Of a DNA stretch of 64,000 nt, positions 33,906 through 42,720 are shown piece after piece. The first letter of the stretch is position 1. Each line of letters starts with the position of its first letter. The stretch spans positions 7,149-71,148 of the forward strand of contig CAYURP010000010.1 in the NCBI GenBank assembly GCA_964447175.1. The letters run 5' to 3'. Source of the DNA: CAYURP01 sp964447175 (GTDB lineage: Bacteria > Zixibacteria > MSB-5A5 > SM23-73-2). The notes under the pieces are model-generated. The model worked only from the letters and a program-made list of their open reading frames with translations, was not told where the DNA came from and searched no databases. The translations under genes were made by a program, and so were the position numbers.

Positions 33906-35906
33906 TTGTTTTTATCTCTGGTGAGCCTCACTTTGGTTGTTTTTGTGGATCTTTTCTCCTGGGGCTACAAGGACATTTTGGATGAGAGGGATTATTATCC
34001 TCCGGGGGTTGAGGCTGGTAAGGATATCATCACCTATACTGGGATATCCACCAAGTTTAAGGGGTTCGCTTTGTCCCATGATTTTGACATAGTGAAATGG
34101 GAGTGGGATTTTGACGGAGATGGTATCTTCGATTGGCAATCACACACCTCCAGCGAAGTAGAATATAGCTACCCCAATCCAGGGACTTACCTCGCCAAGT
34201 TAAGGGCCTGGGATGACAATGGAATGTCAGGAGAAACTGTGCTCAAGGTAATAGTCAGGAGCGGGATGGGTGAGCAGGAATATGTTAAGCCATCTGCACC
34301 CTTACCCAAAGTTGCAGGGTGTTCTGCTCCAGATGGTGATTTCAGAAGGTTTGCAGTGCTACTTACTGGATTTGTTGAATACTGGTACTATGGCAGCGCT
34401 TTTTATGATTCCCTGGTGAGTGTCTATGAATTTAACGAAAATGAAATTTTTCTTTTGTATGGGCATGGATTGGACAGTAGTGGCCAAGAGGACGACCGGA
34501 TCTATGATTCGCTGACGTACAGTTCGATCGAACGTCTTTTTGAAATGTTGGCAGATACAATTGATTCGGATGACAAGCTATACGTATGGTTGTTTGGTCA
34601 CGGAATAGGATATGACGGTCCTGAGCGTGCATATCTGGGTAGCAGGGCGACGGTTGATCCCGAAGATGAAGAGGATTACAGGGAATCAGAATTCAAATTA
34701 GAGAGTTTTTATGTCGGTGGAGAATACGCGAAACATCTGGGAATGGAGGAATGGGGATTCCGTTATAAATCATCTTATCCTGGTTATTGGTACCAGCGCG
34801 AGCAATATGTCAGCCATTTCGATAGCGTATACTTTGAGCTTTATGGTTGGCAATCGGATCACGACTCATTAATTGAAAAATTCATAGACAGACCCTTGGC
34901 TGATACTAATCATAACTGGAGAATTGACTCGCAAGAAAGGCAACTGCTCGATTGGGACGAAGACGGGAATCCGCCCTATGATTCGCTCACCGGTTTGTTT
35001 GATGAGGATGATTGGGGAAATGTGGATACTCTACAGCAAGATTATTACGAACTCTGGCCCGTTGGGGATTCATTTTTATATTATCCTGGTCCTACATACT
35101 GGGATTCAGGATTGGACAACCATGTGGATATAGATTTAGAATACGATTCTACGAAGGGATACGAGGTTGATGGAACCGATGTCGACGGCCAGGGCAGATT
35201 CGATTGGATCGATGCTAATGATGATGGAGATACCACTGATTGGGTGAGTATTGATGAGGAGTATATGATCAGTGTATCTCGCGGGTTATATGATGATGAT
35301 TTAAGAGACCTCTTGAATAATATTTGCGCCAACACTATCGTTGTAATTCCCCAACAGTGTTATTCGGGTGGATTCATTGAAGACCTGAGTAAATCCGGGC
35401 GCGTGATTTTCACGAATTCTGGTGAAGAGGAGCTCTCGTCTACCATGTTCACCGAAGCATTGCTCAAGGCTCTAATGTGGTATGAGGGTGTGGACGCGGA
35501 TACCAACAATGATGGCTGCGTGTCCATGGTGGAGGCTTTCAATTACGCTGCTGAGTACAATAGCTGGTACAATGACTTCACCTCTGAATTCGATGATGAT
35601 GGAGATGGGATAGGACATGCTTACCCCATTCCTAACAGCACTGATGGTGATTTTGGTCAGTATACCTTTTTACAGAAATGCGACGGTTTAGATTATGTTT
35701 ATGGAGATGCAAACGACGATGAATCAGTTAATGTAGTGGATATGATATATCTAAACAATTATTTGTTCTATGCAGGCCTTCCGCCTTTACCTTGGGCTGC
35801 AGGAGATCCTAATTCGAGCTGTGACATTACCATAGCAGACATTGTCTATCTAAACAATTATCTTTTTAAAAGTGGACCAGCTCCGCTAGAAGGATGCATC
35901 TGGTGA
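33906..35906 (+). CDS. Secreted caspase-like (clan CD) cysteine protease with PKD and dockerin domains
   Basis: A 666-residue exported protein. Order, numbered from TTG 33906: signal peptide, a PKD domain (~35-118, 'WEWDFDGDGIFDW ... YSYPNPGTYLAKLRAWDDNG'), a C13/caspase-fold peptidase (~145-550) with the His in 'VWLFGHGIGYDG' (His232) and the Cys in 'VIPQQCYSGGF' (Cys485), then a C-terminal dockerin pair ('GDANDDESVNVVDMIYLNNYLF', 'IADIVYLNNYLFKSGPAP'). Between His and Cys is a ~200-residue acidic insert with EF-hand-like loops. The only standard start is TTG 33906; ATA at 33891 has the ribosome site GAAGGTG and adds a basic n-region (MRHRF), so it may be the real start. Confidence 0.82.
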   Translation: MFLSLVSLTLVVFVDLFSWGYKDILDERDYYPPGVEAGKDIITYTGISTKFKGFALSHDFDIVKWEWDFDGDGIFDWQSHTSSEVEYSYPNPGTYLAKLRAWDDNGMSGETVLKVIVRSGMGEQEYVKPSAPLPKVAGCSAPDGDFRRFAVLLTGFVEYWYYGSAFYDSLVSVYEFNENEIFLLYGHGLDSSGQEDDRIYDSLTYSSIERLFEMLADTIDSDDKLYVWLFGHGIGYDGPERAYLGSRATVDPEDEEDYRESEFKLESFYVGGEYAKHLGMEEWGFRYKSSYPGYWYQREQYVSHFDSVYFELYGWQSDHDSLIEKFIDRPLADTNHNWRIDSQERQLLDWDEDGNPPYDSLTGLFDEDDWGNVDTLQQDYYELWPVGDSFLYYPGPTYWDSGLDNHVDIDLEYDSTKGYEVDGTDVDGQGRFDWIDANDDGDTTDWVSIDEEYMISVSRGLYDDDLRDLLNNICANTIVVIPQQCYSGGFIEDLSKSGRVIFTNSGEEELSSTMFTEALLKALMWYEGVDADTNNDGCVSMVEAFNYAAEYNSWYNDFTSEFDDDGDGIGHAYPIPNSTDGDFGQYTFLQKCDGLDYVYGDANDDESVNVVDMIYLNNYLFYAGLPPLPWAAGDPNSSCDITIADIVYLNNYLFKSGPAPLEGCIW

Positions 35907-36074
35907 TTTCCCAGTAGACTGAGTAATTTTGGAGATGGTTAGTAAAATGCAAGCTCGGAAGGAGCCTACGTTTTTTTATTACCTTCCTCTAATAGCTTAT
36001 TGATTATTAAACTTCATAATTTTTGGTAAGATGACAGAATTGTCCTTGCTAACATTGTTAGTTTGTTTCTTGTT

Positions 36075-36109
36075 CTGTCAGGTCTTGCCCACTGTGTGTG
36101 ACCTGACAG
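36075..36109 (+). repeat. REP hairpin family A, copy 9
   Basis: CTGTCAGGTCTTGCCCAC ... GTGTGACCTGACAG, plus-strand foot GTTC. Followed at 36121 by a family B pair. Confidence 0.85.
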
Positions 36110-36120
36110 TCTCGTTAGTT

Positions 36121-36185
36121 TGTAGGTCCAGAGCCCGTGCTCCTGACTTCTCTTAGTGTCAGGTGCGCAGGGCACCTGACCTACA
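36121..36185 (-). repeat. REP pair (BIME) family B, copy 4 (inverted)
   Basis: GTAG-foot hairpins GTCCAGAGC-type and GTCAGGTGCGCAGGGCACCTGAC, outer ends GTAG ... CTAC; reverse of copies 1-3. No gene in 35907-36387. Confidence 0.8.
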
Positions 36186-36258
36186 AATTATGATCACCTA
36201 TCCTATTTTAAATCAAAGACTTCGGCAATAGCAACTTGAATTTGTATAAAACTAAATT

Positions 36259-36288
36259 TTGAATATTTTTCCAGATTAGTTGTATATT
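36259..36288 (+). promoter_or_regulatory. Promoter upstream of the alpha/beta hydrolase (module F, copy 2)
   Basis: TTGAAT (36259-36264), 18-base spacer, TATATT (36283-36288) inside the block shared with 33641-33690; about 90 bases before the hydrolase ATG. Confidence 0.6.
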
Positions 36289-36387
36289 ATTTAAGTATAA
36301 TTTTGGCAAAAACTTGTGCTCTTTTAAGTTTGGATTCGATTATGGTATCAGAAAGCTTTTACTACTAAACCAGTGGAGGTATGTTTT

Positions 36388-37710
36388 ATGAAGAGGTGTT
36401 TTCTAATTTTAGTACTTTTAATTTTTCTCCTCTCAACTTCAGTAATTATATCTGAAGAGATTGGGACGGAATCCTATTATCAGTTAGCTGAGGATTTCAT
36501 AAATCTATTGGCTCAGGAGGATTTTACTAAGGTTTATGAGGATTTGAGCCTGGAGATGAAAAATGCGCTTACAGAGCCTCAGCTAATGGGTCTCTGGAAC
36601 CAGCTAATTTCATCTTTGGGTGATTTCCAGTCGGCGTCCAGAAAAGAATTAACTGAAAAAGATGGGTATCAAATCGTGATATTAACACTTGAGTTTGAGA
36701 AAGCATTTATGGATGCAAGAGTTGTCTTTAATCCTCAAGGCGAAGTTGCAGGATTCTGGCAGAATTCTATTGTCTATAAGGCTGAATACAAACCTCCAAA
36801 TTATGTGAATAAAGAATTCTTCACCGAGGAGGAGATTCAGATCGGGGAAAAACCCTGGATCCTTCCGGGCACCCTGAGCATTCCCAAAAATCAAAAGAGA
36901 TCTCCAGGTGTGGTTCTGGTACACGGCTCAGGTCCCAACGACAGGGACGAAACTATTGGTCCCAATAAGGTCTTCAGGGATATAGCCTGGGGGCTGTCAT
37001 CCAATGGAATTGCGGTGCTCAGGTATGATAAACGAACTAAAGTTTATCCTGATAAATTTGATGTGGACAAATTAACTGTGGATGATGAGACAATTGAGGA
37101 TGCTTTAAAAGCAATTGAGTTTTTACGAAAGGACAAAAGGATAGATCCAGAAAGAATTTACCTTCTGGGACACAGTCTGGGTGGAATGCTTGCCCCGGAA
37201 ATAGGGGTCAGAGCAAAAAAACTGGCTGGTATTATAATAATGGCAGGAAATGCCCGTCCCCTGGAGGATCTGATCTTAGAACAATATGACTACATTTTCA
37301 ATCTGGATGGCGAATTGGATTCCACTGAAAAAAGGGAATTGGGTGATATAAAAGAGAAGGTAGAGAAATTAAAGGATGGCACTCTGGGAGATGATGAACC
37401 TTTTCTTTTTGTCAAGGGTTACTATTGGAAGGATCTGAAAGCACGAGATCAGATTGGTTTTGCCAGAAAACTTGACTGCCCCATACTGATCCTGCAGGGA
37501 GCAAGGGATTATCAGGTGACTACCAGGGACTTCGAGGGATGGAAAGAGGGGCTGAAGGATAAAAAGAACGTCACCTTTCGTTTATATCCTGATCTGAATC
37601 ATCTGCTTATGATAGGCGAGGGCATGTCCACCCCTTCTGAATACGAGAAGGAGAGCCACGTGGACCCAAAGGTAATCGAACACCTGATCAGCTGGATAAT
37701 GCATGAGTGA
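36388..37710 (+). CDS. Exported alpha/beta hydrolase with N-terminal DUF3887 domain
   Basis: A 440-residue hydrolase. Signal peptide (MKRCFLILVLLIFLLSTSV...), then a DUF3887-like domain (~25-130; 'YQLAEDFINLLAQEDFTKVYEDLSLEMKNALTEPQL'), then the hydrolase with 'VVLVHGSGPNDRDETIG' (oxyanion region), nucleophile elbow 'LLGHSLGGML' and a late 'PDLNHLLMIGEG' His. This arrangement occurs in secreted esterase/peptidase-like proteins of Firmicutes and FCB bacteria; substrate unknown. ATG 36388 has GGAGG eight bases upstream, preferred over the upstream GTG 36373. Monocistronic under promoter module F. Confidence 0.88.
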   Translation: MKRCFLILVLLIFLLSTSVIISEEIGTESYYQLAEDFINLLAQEDFTKVYEDLSLEMKNALTEPQLMGLWNQLISSLGDFQSASRKELTEKDGYQIVILTLEFEKAFMDARVVFNPQGEVAGFWQNSIVYKAEYKPPNYVNKEFFTEEEIQIGEKPWILPGTLSIPKNQKRSPGVVLVHGSGPNDRDETIGPNKVFRDIAWGLSSNGIAVLRYDKRTKVYPDKFDVDKLTVDDETIEDALKAIEFLRKDKRIDPERIYLLGHSLGGMLAPEIGVRAKKLAGIIIMAGNARPLEDLILEQYDYIFNLDGELDSTEKRELGDIKEKVEKLKDGTLGDDEPFLFVKGYYWKDLKARDQIGFARKLDCPILILQGARDYQVTTRDFEGWKEGLKDKKNVTFRLYPDLNHLLMIGEGMSTPSEYEKESHVDPKVIEHLISWIMHE

Positions 37711-37828
37711 CCCGGAAGCTCCGCTGTTGAAAACTTAAGGATTCAATTAGACTAAAGGGATTTCATTTTTAACCCTCACTGCGGAGAATTTAAGTAGCTC
37801 TCTTCTTGTGACCCTAAAGTTTCCTGGA

Positions 37829-40800
37829 TTAATGGCGTAGGTTTTTCCTCATAACTAAAAAATAAAGCAAGGGAATAATTATTAAGGTCAACAAGGTCGA
37901 GCTGATAAGTCCACCCACCATGGGAGCAGAAATCCTTTGCATTACTTCCGAACCAGTTCCAGTACCAAACAACGCGGGTAACAGTGCTAACAGGGTGGTG
38001 CTGACGGTCATAAGTTTGGGTCTAACCCTCTGCACGGCTCCCTCCTTGATGGCAGCTTTTAAATCATCCTGATTATTTAATTTTGCCTCTCTTTTATAGC
38101 GATTAACAGCCTCGTTTAAGTAGACTAACATGACTACGCCGGTTTCAGCAGCTAATCCAGCTAAAGCGATGAACCCGACATAGACAGCAACAGAGGTATT
38201 AAATCCAAATATATAGAATAGCCATACTCCTCCCACCAAAGAAAAAGGCAAGGATAACATGACGATCAGACTTTGAGTGAAATTCTTGAATAAAAAGTAT
38301 AAGAGCAAAAAGATCACCAGTATGGTTAAAGGCACAATGATATTAAGCTGTTTGGCTGCAGCCTGCATATACTCGTACTGCCCGCTCCAGACCAGGGAGT
38401 AGCCGGGGGGAATCGAAATCTCGGATAAAACCTTTGCCTGAGCTTTTTTTACATAGCTTCCCACGTCAACTCCTTTGATGTCGACGTAGACCCAGGCAGT
38501 TGGACGAGCATTCTCAGATTTAATACCAACTGGTCCCTTGCTTATTTTAATCTCTGCCAGCTGCCCCAGAGGAATTTGGGCATCGGATGGCGTTGGTATC
38601 AAAACCCTGGATAGAGCGTCTATATTGTCTCTAAGTTCACGCGGATAGCGCAAGTTTATGGGATAACGCTCCAGCCCCTCCACAGTCCAGCTCAGATTCA
38701 TCCCGCCTATAGCAGATTGTATCACCTTGTTGATATCCTCAACATTCAGGCCATATGCAGCAGCTCTGCGCCTATCTAATACAATGTCAACATAGTTTCC
38801 GCCTGTGACCCTCTCGGCATAAACCGAACGGGTCCCGGGAATAGTTCTGATAAGACCTTCGATCCGCTCACCGATTGCATTCAGACTGTCCAGATCAGGT
38901 CCCATTATCTTTATTCCTACCGGGGTCTTGATGCCGGTAGCTAACATATCGATGCGGGTTTTGATGGGCATGGTCCAGGCATTGGTCAAACCCGGAAACT
39001 GGATGGCTCGATCAAGAGAGTCGATCAGCATCTCCGGGGTCAAACCTTTTCTCCATTCATCCTTTGGCTTCAGAAGTATCGTCGTCTCAATCATAGACAA
39101 GGGTGCTGGATCGGTAGCTGTTTCTGCTCGCCCGATTTTGCCGAAAACTCTCTTTACCTCTGGGAAGCTGCCTATGATTTTGTCAGTCTGCTGAAGGAGT
39201 TCTTTAGCTTTGGTGATGGAAATACCGGGCAAAGTGGTGGGCATATAGAGAAGGTCCCCCTCGTACAGAGGGGGCATAAACTCCGAACCGATTTGACTTA
39301 AAGGAAGAAGTGTAATGCCAGTGATTACCAATAATATAACAATAGATGTCCAGCGATACTTCAGGACCCAATTGATCACCGGACCATAGAGCCTGATGCT
39401 GAATTTTGACACTGGATTCTTGGACTCCGATAATATCTTACCTTTTATGAACAGAAACATCAGGGCAGGGATTATGGTTATGGATAACAAAGCTGAGCCG
39501 GACATGGCAAAGGTCTTGGTATAAGCCAGAGGTTTGAAAAGCCTTCCCGATTGCTGGCCCAGTACCAGAACGGGCAGAAATGAAACGGTGATAATCAAAA
39601 GGGAGAAAAAGATCGCTGGACCCACCTCTTTGGCTGCATCACTTATGATCGCCTTGTGCGGTTTTTTGTCACCGTCTCTTTCCAAATGTTTGTGAGCATT
39701 TTCGACCATAACCACGGATGCATCCACCATCACCCCGATGGCAATGGCGATTCCGCCCAAGGACATAATGTTGGCACTGATTCCCAGAAGGTGCATGGTT
39801 AAAATTGACAAAAGCACTCCCGCGGGCAAGGTAAACAAAGCAATCAGGGTGCTTCTGACGTGAAACAAAAAGAGTAAAATGATCAAAGCCACGATTACCA
39901 TCTCTTTGAACAGCGTGTGATTGAGATTGTTCACTGCCCGGTCGATAAGATCAGATCGGTCATAAGCCGGTCTGATGCTCACTCCCTCAGGAAGACTCCC
40001 TTTCAGCTCATTTAACTTTTTCTTAACACCACTTATGACTTTGCGAGCGTTTTCTCCCCAACGCATAATTACAATTCCGCCCACAACTTCCCCTTGACCG
40101 TCCAGTTCAGCCAGACCTCGTCTGAGCTCAGGACCGTAGTGTATGTCAGCCACGCTGGAGAGAAGAACCGGCGGCCCCTCCTTGGGCGTGTGAACAACGA
40201 CATTTCTCAAATCATCTAACGAGTTCACATAATTGACGCTGCGCACCATGAACTCCGTCTCTCCCATCTCCAAAAGTCTTCCACCCACAGCCTGGTTTGA
40301 TTTCTTTATAGCCATGGTCACATGGGATAGGGGGATTCCGAAATAGGCCAACTTGTTGGGATCGACTTCAACCTGGTATTGTTTTACATAGCCACCAATT
40401 GATGCCACCTCTGCCACGCCAGGAAGGGCAGACAGCTCATATTTTAGAAACCAGTCTTGAATGGAACGTAGATCTGCCAGATCGTGTTTTCCCGTGGTAT
40501 CCTCCAGAACATATTCATAGATCCAACCTACACCGGTGGCATCAGGCCCCAGTTGAGTTGTTATCCCTTCAGGAAGTCGGGAGATGGCAGAGCTCAGGCT
40601 TTCCAGTACCCGGCTGCGTGCCCAGTAGATGTCGGTTCCGTCTTCAAAAATGATATAGACAAAGGAAAGTCCGAAAAATGAAAAGCCCCTGACCACCTTG
40701 GCTTTTGGTACAGCCAGCATGGCTGTGGATAAAGGGTATGTTACCTGGTCTTCCACTATCTGCGGTGGCTGTCCGGGAAACTCGCTCTGGATAATCACCT

Positions 40801-40936
40801 GAACGTCAGAAAGATCCGGTATGGCATCCACCGGGATCTCAAAAAATGAGTAGATTCCAAAAGCTACTGCCACGATCCCTAAAATCAGGACTATCTGCCA
40901 GTTGTCGATTGAATACTGAATTAACCTTGCGATCAT
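37829..40936 (-). CDS. cusA: Heavy-metal efflux RND pump (CusA/CzcA family)
   Basis: The inner-membrane RND transporter of a tripartite metal exporter, 1035 residues with 12 membrane helices and two large periplasmic loops. HME-type signatures: 'PVDAIPDLSDVQVIIQSEFPGQPPQIVEDQVTYPLSTAMLAVPKAKVVRG' is split across the N-terminal loop (family 'P.D..D.SD.QV'), and helix 4 carries 'GGIAIAIGVMVDASVVMVENAHKHL' with the proton-relay Asp. The N-terminal half has 'GGYVKQYQVEVDP'. Copper/silver (Cus) is more likely than Co/Zn/Cd (Czc) from the Met-rich partner genes, but not certain. Start overlaps the stop of the adaptor gene by four bases. Confidence 0.95.
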   Translation of the reverse strand: MIARLIQYSIDNWQIVLILGIVAVAFGIYSFFEIPVDAIPDLSDVQVIIQSEFPGQPPQIVEDQVTYPLSTAMLAVPKAKVVRGFSFFGLSFVYIIFEDGTDIYWARSRVLESLSSAISRLPEGITTQLGPDATGVGWIYEYVLEDTTGKHDLADLRSIQDWFLKYELSALPGVAEVASIGGYVKQYQVEVDPNKLAYFGIPLSHVTMAIKKSNQAVGGRLLEMGETEFMVRSVNYVNSLDDLRNVVVHTPKEGPPVLLSSVADIHYGPELRRGLAELDGQGEVVGGIVIMRWGENARKVISGVKKKLNELKGSLPEGVSIRPAYDRSDLIDRAVNNLNHTLFKEMVIVALIILLFLFHVRSTLIALFTLPAGVLLSILTMHLLGISANIMSLGGIAIAIGVMVDASVVMVENAHKHLERDGDKKPHKAIISDAAKEVGPAIFFSLLIITVSFLPVLVLGQQSGRLFKPLAYTKTFAMSGSALLSITIIPALMFLFIKGKILSESKNPVSKFSIRLYGPVINWVLKYRWTSIVILLVITGITLLPLSQIGSEFMPPLYEGDLLYMPTTLPGISITKAKELLQQTDKIIGSFPEVKRVFGKIGRAETATDPAPLSMIETTILLKPKDEWRKGLTPEMLIDSLDRAIQFPGLTNAWTMPIKTRIDMLATGIKTPVGIKIMGPDLDSLNAIGERIEGLIRTIPGTRSVYAERVTGGNYVDIVLDRRRAAAYGLNVEDINKVIQSAIGGMNLSWTVEGLERYPINLRYPRELRDNIDALSRVLIPTPSDAQIPLGQLAEIKISKGPVGIKSENARPTAWVYVDIKGVDVGSYVKKAQAKVLSEISIPPGYSLVWSGQYEYMQAAAKQLNIIVPLTILVIFLLLYFLFKNFTQSLIVMLSLPFSLVGGVWLFYIFGFNTSVAVYVGFIALAGLAAETGVVMLVYLNEAVNRYKREAKLNNQDDLKAAIKEGAVQRVRPKLMTVSTTLLALLPALFGTGTGSEVMQRISAPMVGGLISSTLLTLIIIPLLYFLVMRKNLRH

Positions 40937-42720
40937 TTCTTCTCCCTCCCTATTTTCAAAGGCTCAAGCTTCATCCCGCATTTGGGACACTCACCCGGGC
41001 TTAACGAGACCACACTATCTTCTGGCATAAGACAGACATAGACAGTCATTTCTGCTGCTTCCTCCGCTGGTACCAGTTTCATTCCGCACTTGGGACACTT
41101 GCCGGGTTTGAAGGAAATCACGCTGTCCTCAGGCATAGGGCAGACATACAGGGTCAGCTCAGGTTTTTGCTCCATTTTAACCAATTTCATACCACACTTG
41201 GGACACTTCCCTGGTTTGGCTGAGACCACACTGTCTTCAGGCATAGGACAGATATATACAGTTCGGCCTGAGGTTTCTTCAATGGGAACCAGTTTCATCC
41301 CGCACAGGGGACACTTGCCAGGACCATACTGCACTATATGACTGTGTTCATCCATGGGGCAGGTGTAAATCCCGGATAAGGTTTCTCCTTGTGCCTTTTT
41401 TTCAGGTTTTGCCTCTGTGCTTTTATGCTGGTGCGTAGTATCCTGCGTGTGCTCCTCGCCGGCGGGCTCGTTTTTTGGCTGATACGATTCGTGTGCGTGC
41501 CCGGTACCCAGAGCTTCGTTCAATCGGGTCTCTGAGTCTAACAAAAACTGGCCAGAGGTGACAATAATCTCGCCTTGTTCCAATCCAGACACTATCTCCA
41601 GCATATCGTTGTCCCCATAATGTCCCACTTCCACTTGCCGGGGCTCGAACTTACCTTCTCCATTGTCCACAAAAACCAGCTGTCTAACACCAGAATTGAT
41701 CACTGCAGAAGCAGGAACCAACTTTTTCTTTCCAGGGAGGTGTGAAGCGATCAAAACCTCAGAATACATTCCAGGCTTTAGCTTGGCATAAGGATTGGAC
41801 ACGTTAATCCGTACTTCTGCTTGCCTTTTCATATCAAGTTGAGGGGAGATGAAAGATATTCTTCCCAGGAAAACCTCTCCAGGGAGATAAGGTAGTTGTA
41901 CTACAACTTCTTGCTCTAATCTCAAGAAGGGTATCTCGTGCTCGTAAACGAAAGCCTTCAGCCACAGAGTAGAAAGGTCAGCGACTTCAAATAAGTTGGC
42001 TCCCGCCTTAAGGTAAGCTCCCTCAACTGCATATTTTTTAACCACTACGCCTGTGGCAGGCGCTCGCATGGTCAACACCTTAAGGACTTCACCTTCAGAT
42101 CGCAGCCTCTGTATTTGATCTTGAGAGATATCCCAGTTAGCAAGTCTTTGTTCTGATGCTGTGAGTAGACGATTAGATTGCTCGCTGGCAGCCGGGATTG
42201 CGGTGACTCTTTTGCTGTTGTCATACGCTACAAGATACTCCTTTTGGGCTGCTACTAGCTCAGGGGAGTAAATATCTATGAGTCTATCGCCTGTTTTTAC
42301 CTCAGCTCCTTCAAAATCGACATACAGCTTCTCAATCCACCCTGAGATCTTCATGTTGACTGCATATTGCCGGGTTTCGTCGAAATCCATTTGGCCATAA
42401 GCTCTAATGGTTTTTGAGAGTATCCCTGTCTGAACAGGAGTAGTTTTTAAACCCATGTTTTGAACTGTAGTAGGATCAATGGAAATTATTCCCATTTCTG
42501 AGGACTCCCCACCATCTTTCTTGGGAACCAGCTTCATTCCACATATGGGACAATACCCGGGCTCATCAGATATGATCTCCGGATGCATCCCGCAGGTATA
42601 AAGCTGTTTAGATGTCGTCTGGGCGCTACTTAGGTTCACCATACCTTTTGCACCGAATGTCATATATCCCACACCCAGTCCCACCAGCAAAGCTAAAATG
42701 ATAATTATTGTGTTTTTCAT
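40933..42720 (-). CDS. cusB: Metal RND adaptor (CusB-like) with five HMBD repeats
   Basis: The periplasmic membrane-fusion protein that bridges the RND pump and the outer-membrane channel; 595 residues, longer than CusB (~400). An N-terminal helix anchors it. Heavy-metal-binding domain 1 (HMBD, residues 41-67, 'YTCGMHPEI...CPICGMKLV') is followed by barrel-sandwich and hairpin regions ('TLWLKAFVYEHEIPFLRLEQEVVVQLPYLPGEVFLGRISFISP'), then four tandem HMBD units of exactly 36 residues (~452-595), each with Cys at 'Y.CxM' and CPxCGMK. The last unit reads CLMPE rather than CPMPE. Start overlaps the TolC-like stop by four bases. Confidence 0.93.
   Translation of the reverse strand: MKNTIIIILALLVGLGVGYMTFGAKGMVNLSSAQTTSKQLYTCGMHPEIISDEPGYCPICGMKLVPKKDGGESSEMGIISIDPTTVQNMGLKTTPVQTGILSKTIRAYGQMDFDETRQYAVNMKISGWIEKLYVDFEGAEVKTGDRLIDIYSPELVAAQKEYLVAYDNSKRVTAIPAASEQSNRLLTASEQRLANWDISQDQIQRLRSEGEVLKVLTMRAPATGVVVKKYAVEGAYLKAGANLFEVADLSTLWLKAFVYEHEIPFLRLEQEVVVQLPYLPGEVFLGRISFISPQLDMKRQAEVRINVSNPYAKLKPGMYSEVLIASHLPGKKKLVPASAVINSGVRQLVFVDNGEGKFEPRQVEVGHYGDNDMLEIVSGLEQGEIIVTSGQFLLDSETRLNEALGTGHAHESYQPKNEPAGEEHTQDTTHQHKSTEAKPEKKAQGETLSGIYTCPMDEHSHIVQYGPGKCPLCGMKLVPIEETSGRTVYICPMPEDSVVSAKPGKCPKCGMKLVKMEQKPELTLYVCPMPEDSVISFKPGKCPKCGMKLVPAEEAAEMTVYVCLMPEDSVVSLSPGECPKCGMKLEPLKIGREKK
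40936..41367 (-). repeat. Tandem coding repeat, 4 x 108 bp, in the metal adaptor
   Basis: The C-terminal HMBD array is a tandem repeat at DNA level with a 108-bp period; units share 'CCGGCAAGTG' / 'AAATGCGG' type blocks around the CPKCGMK codons. Confidence 0.75.
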
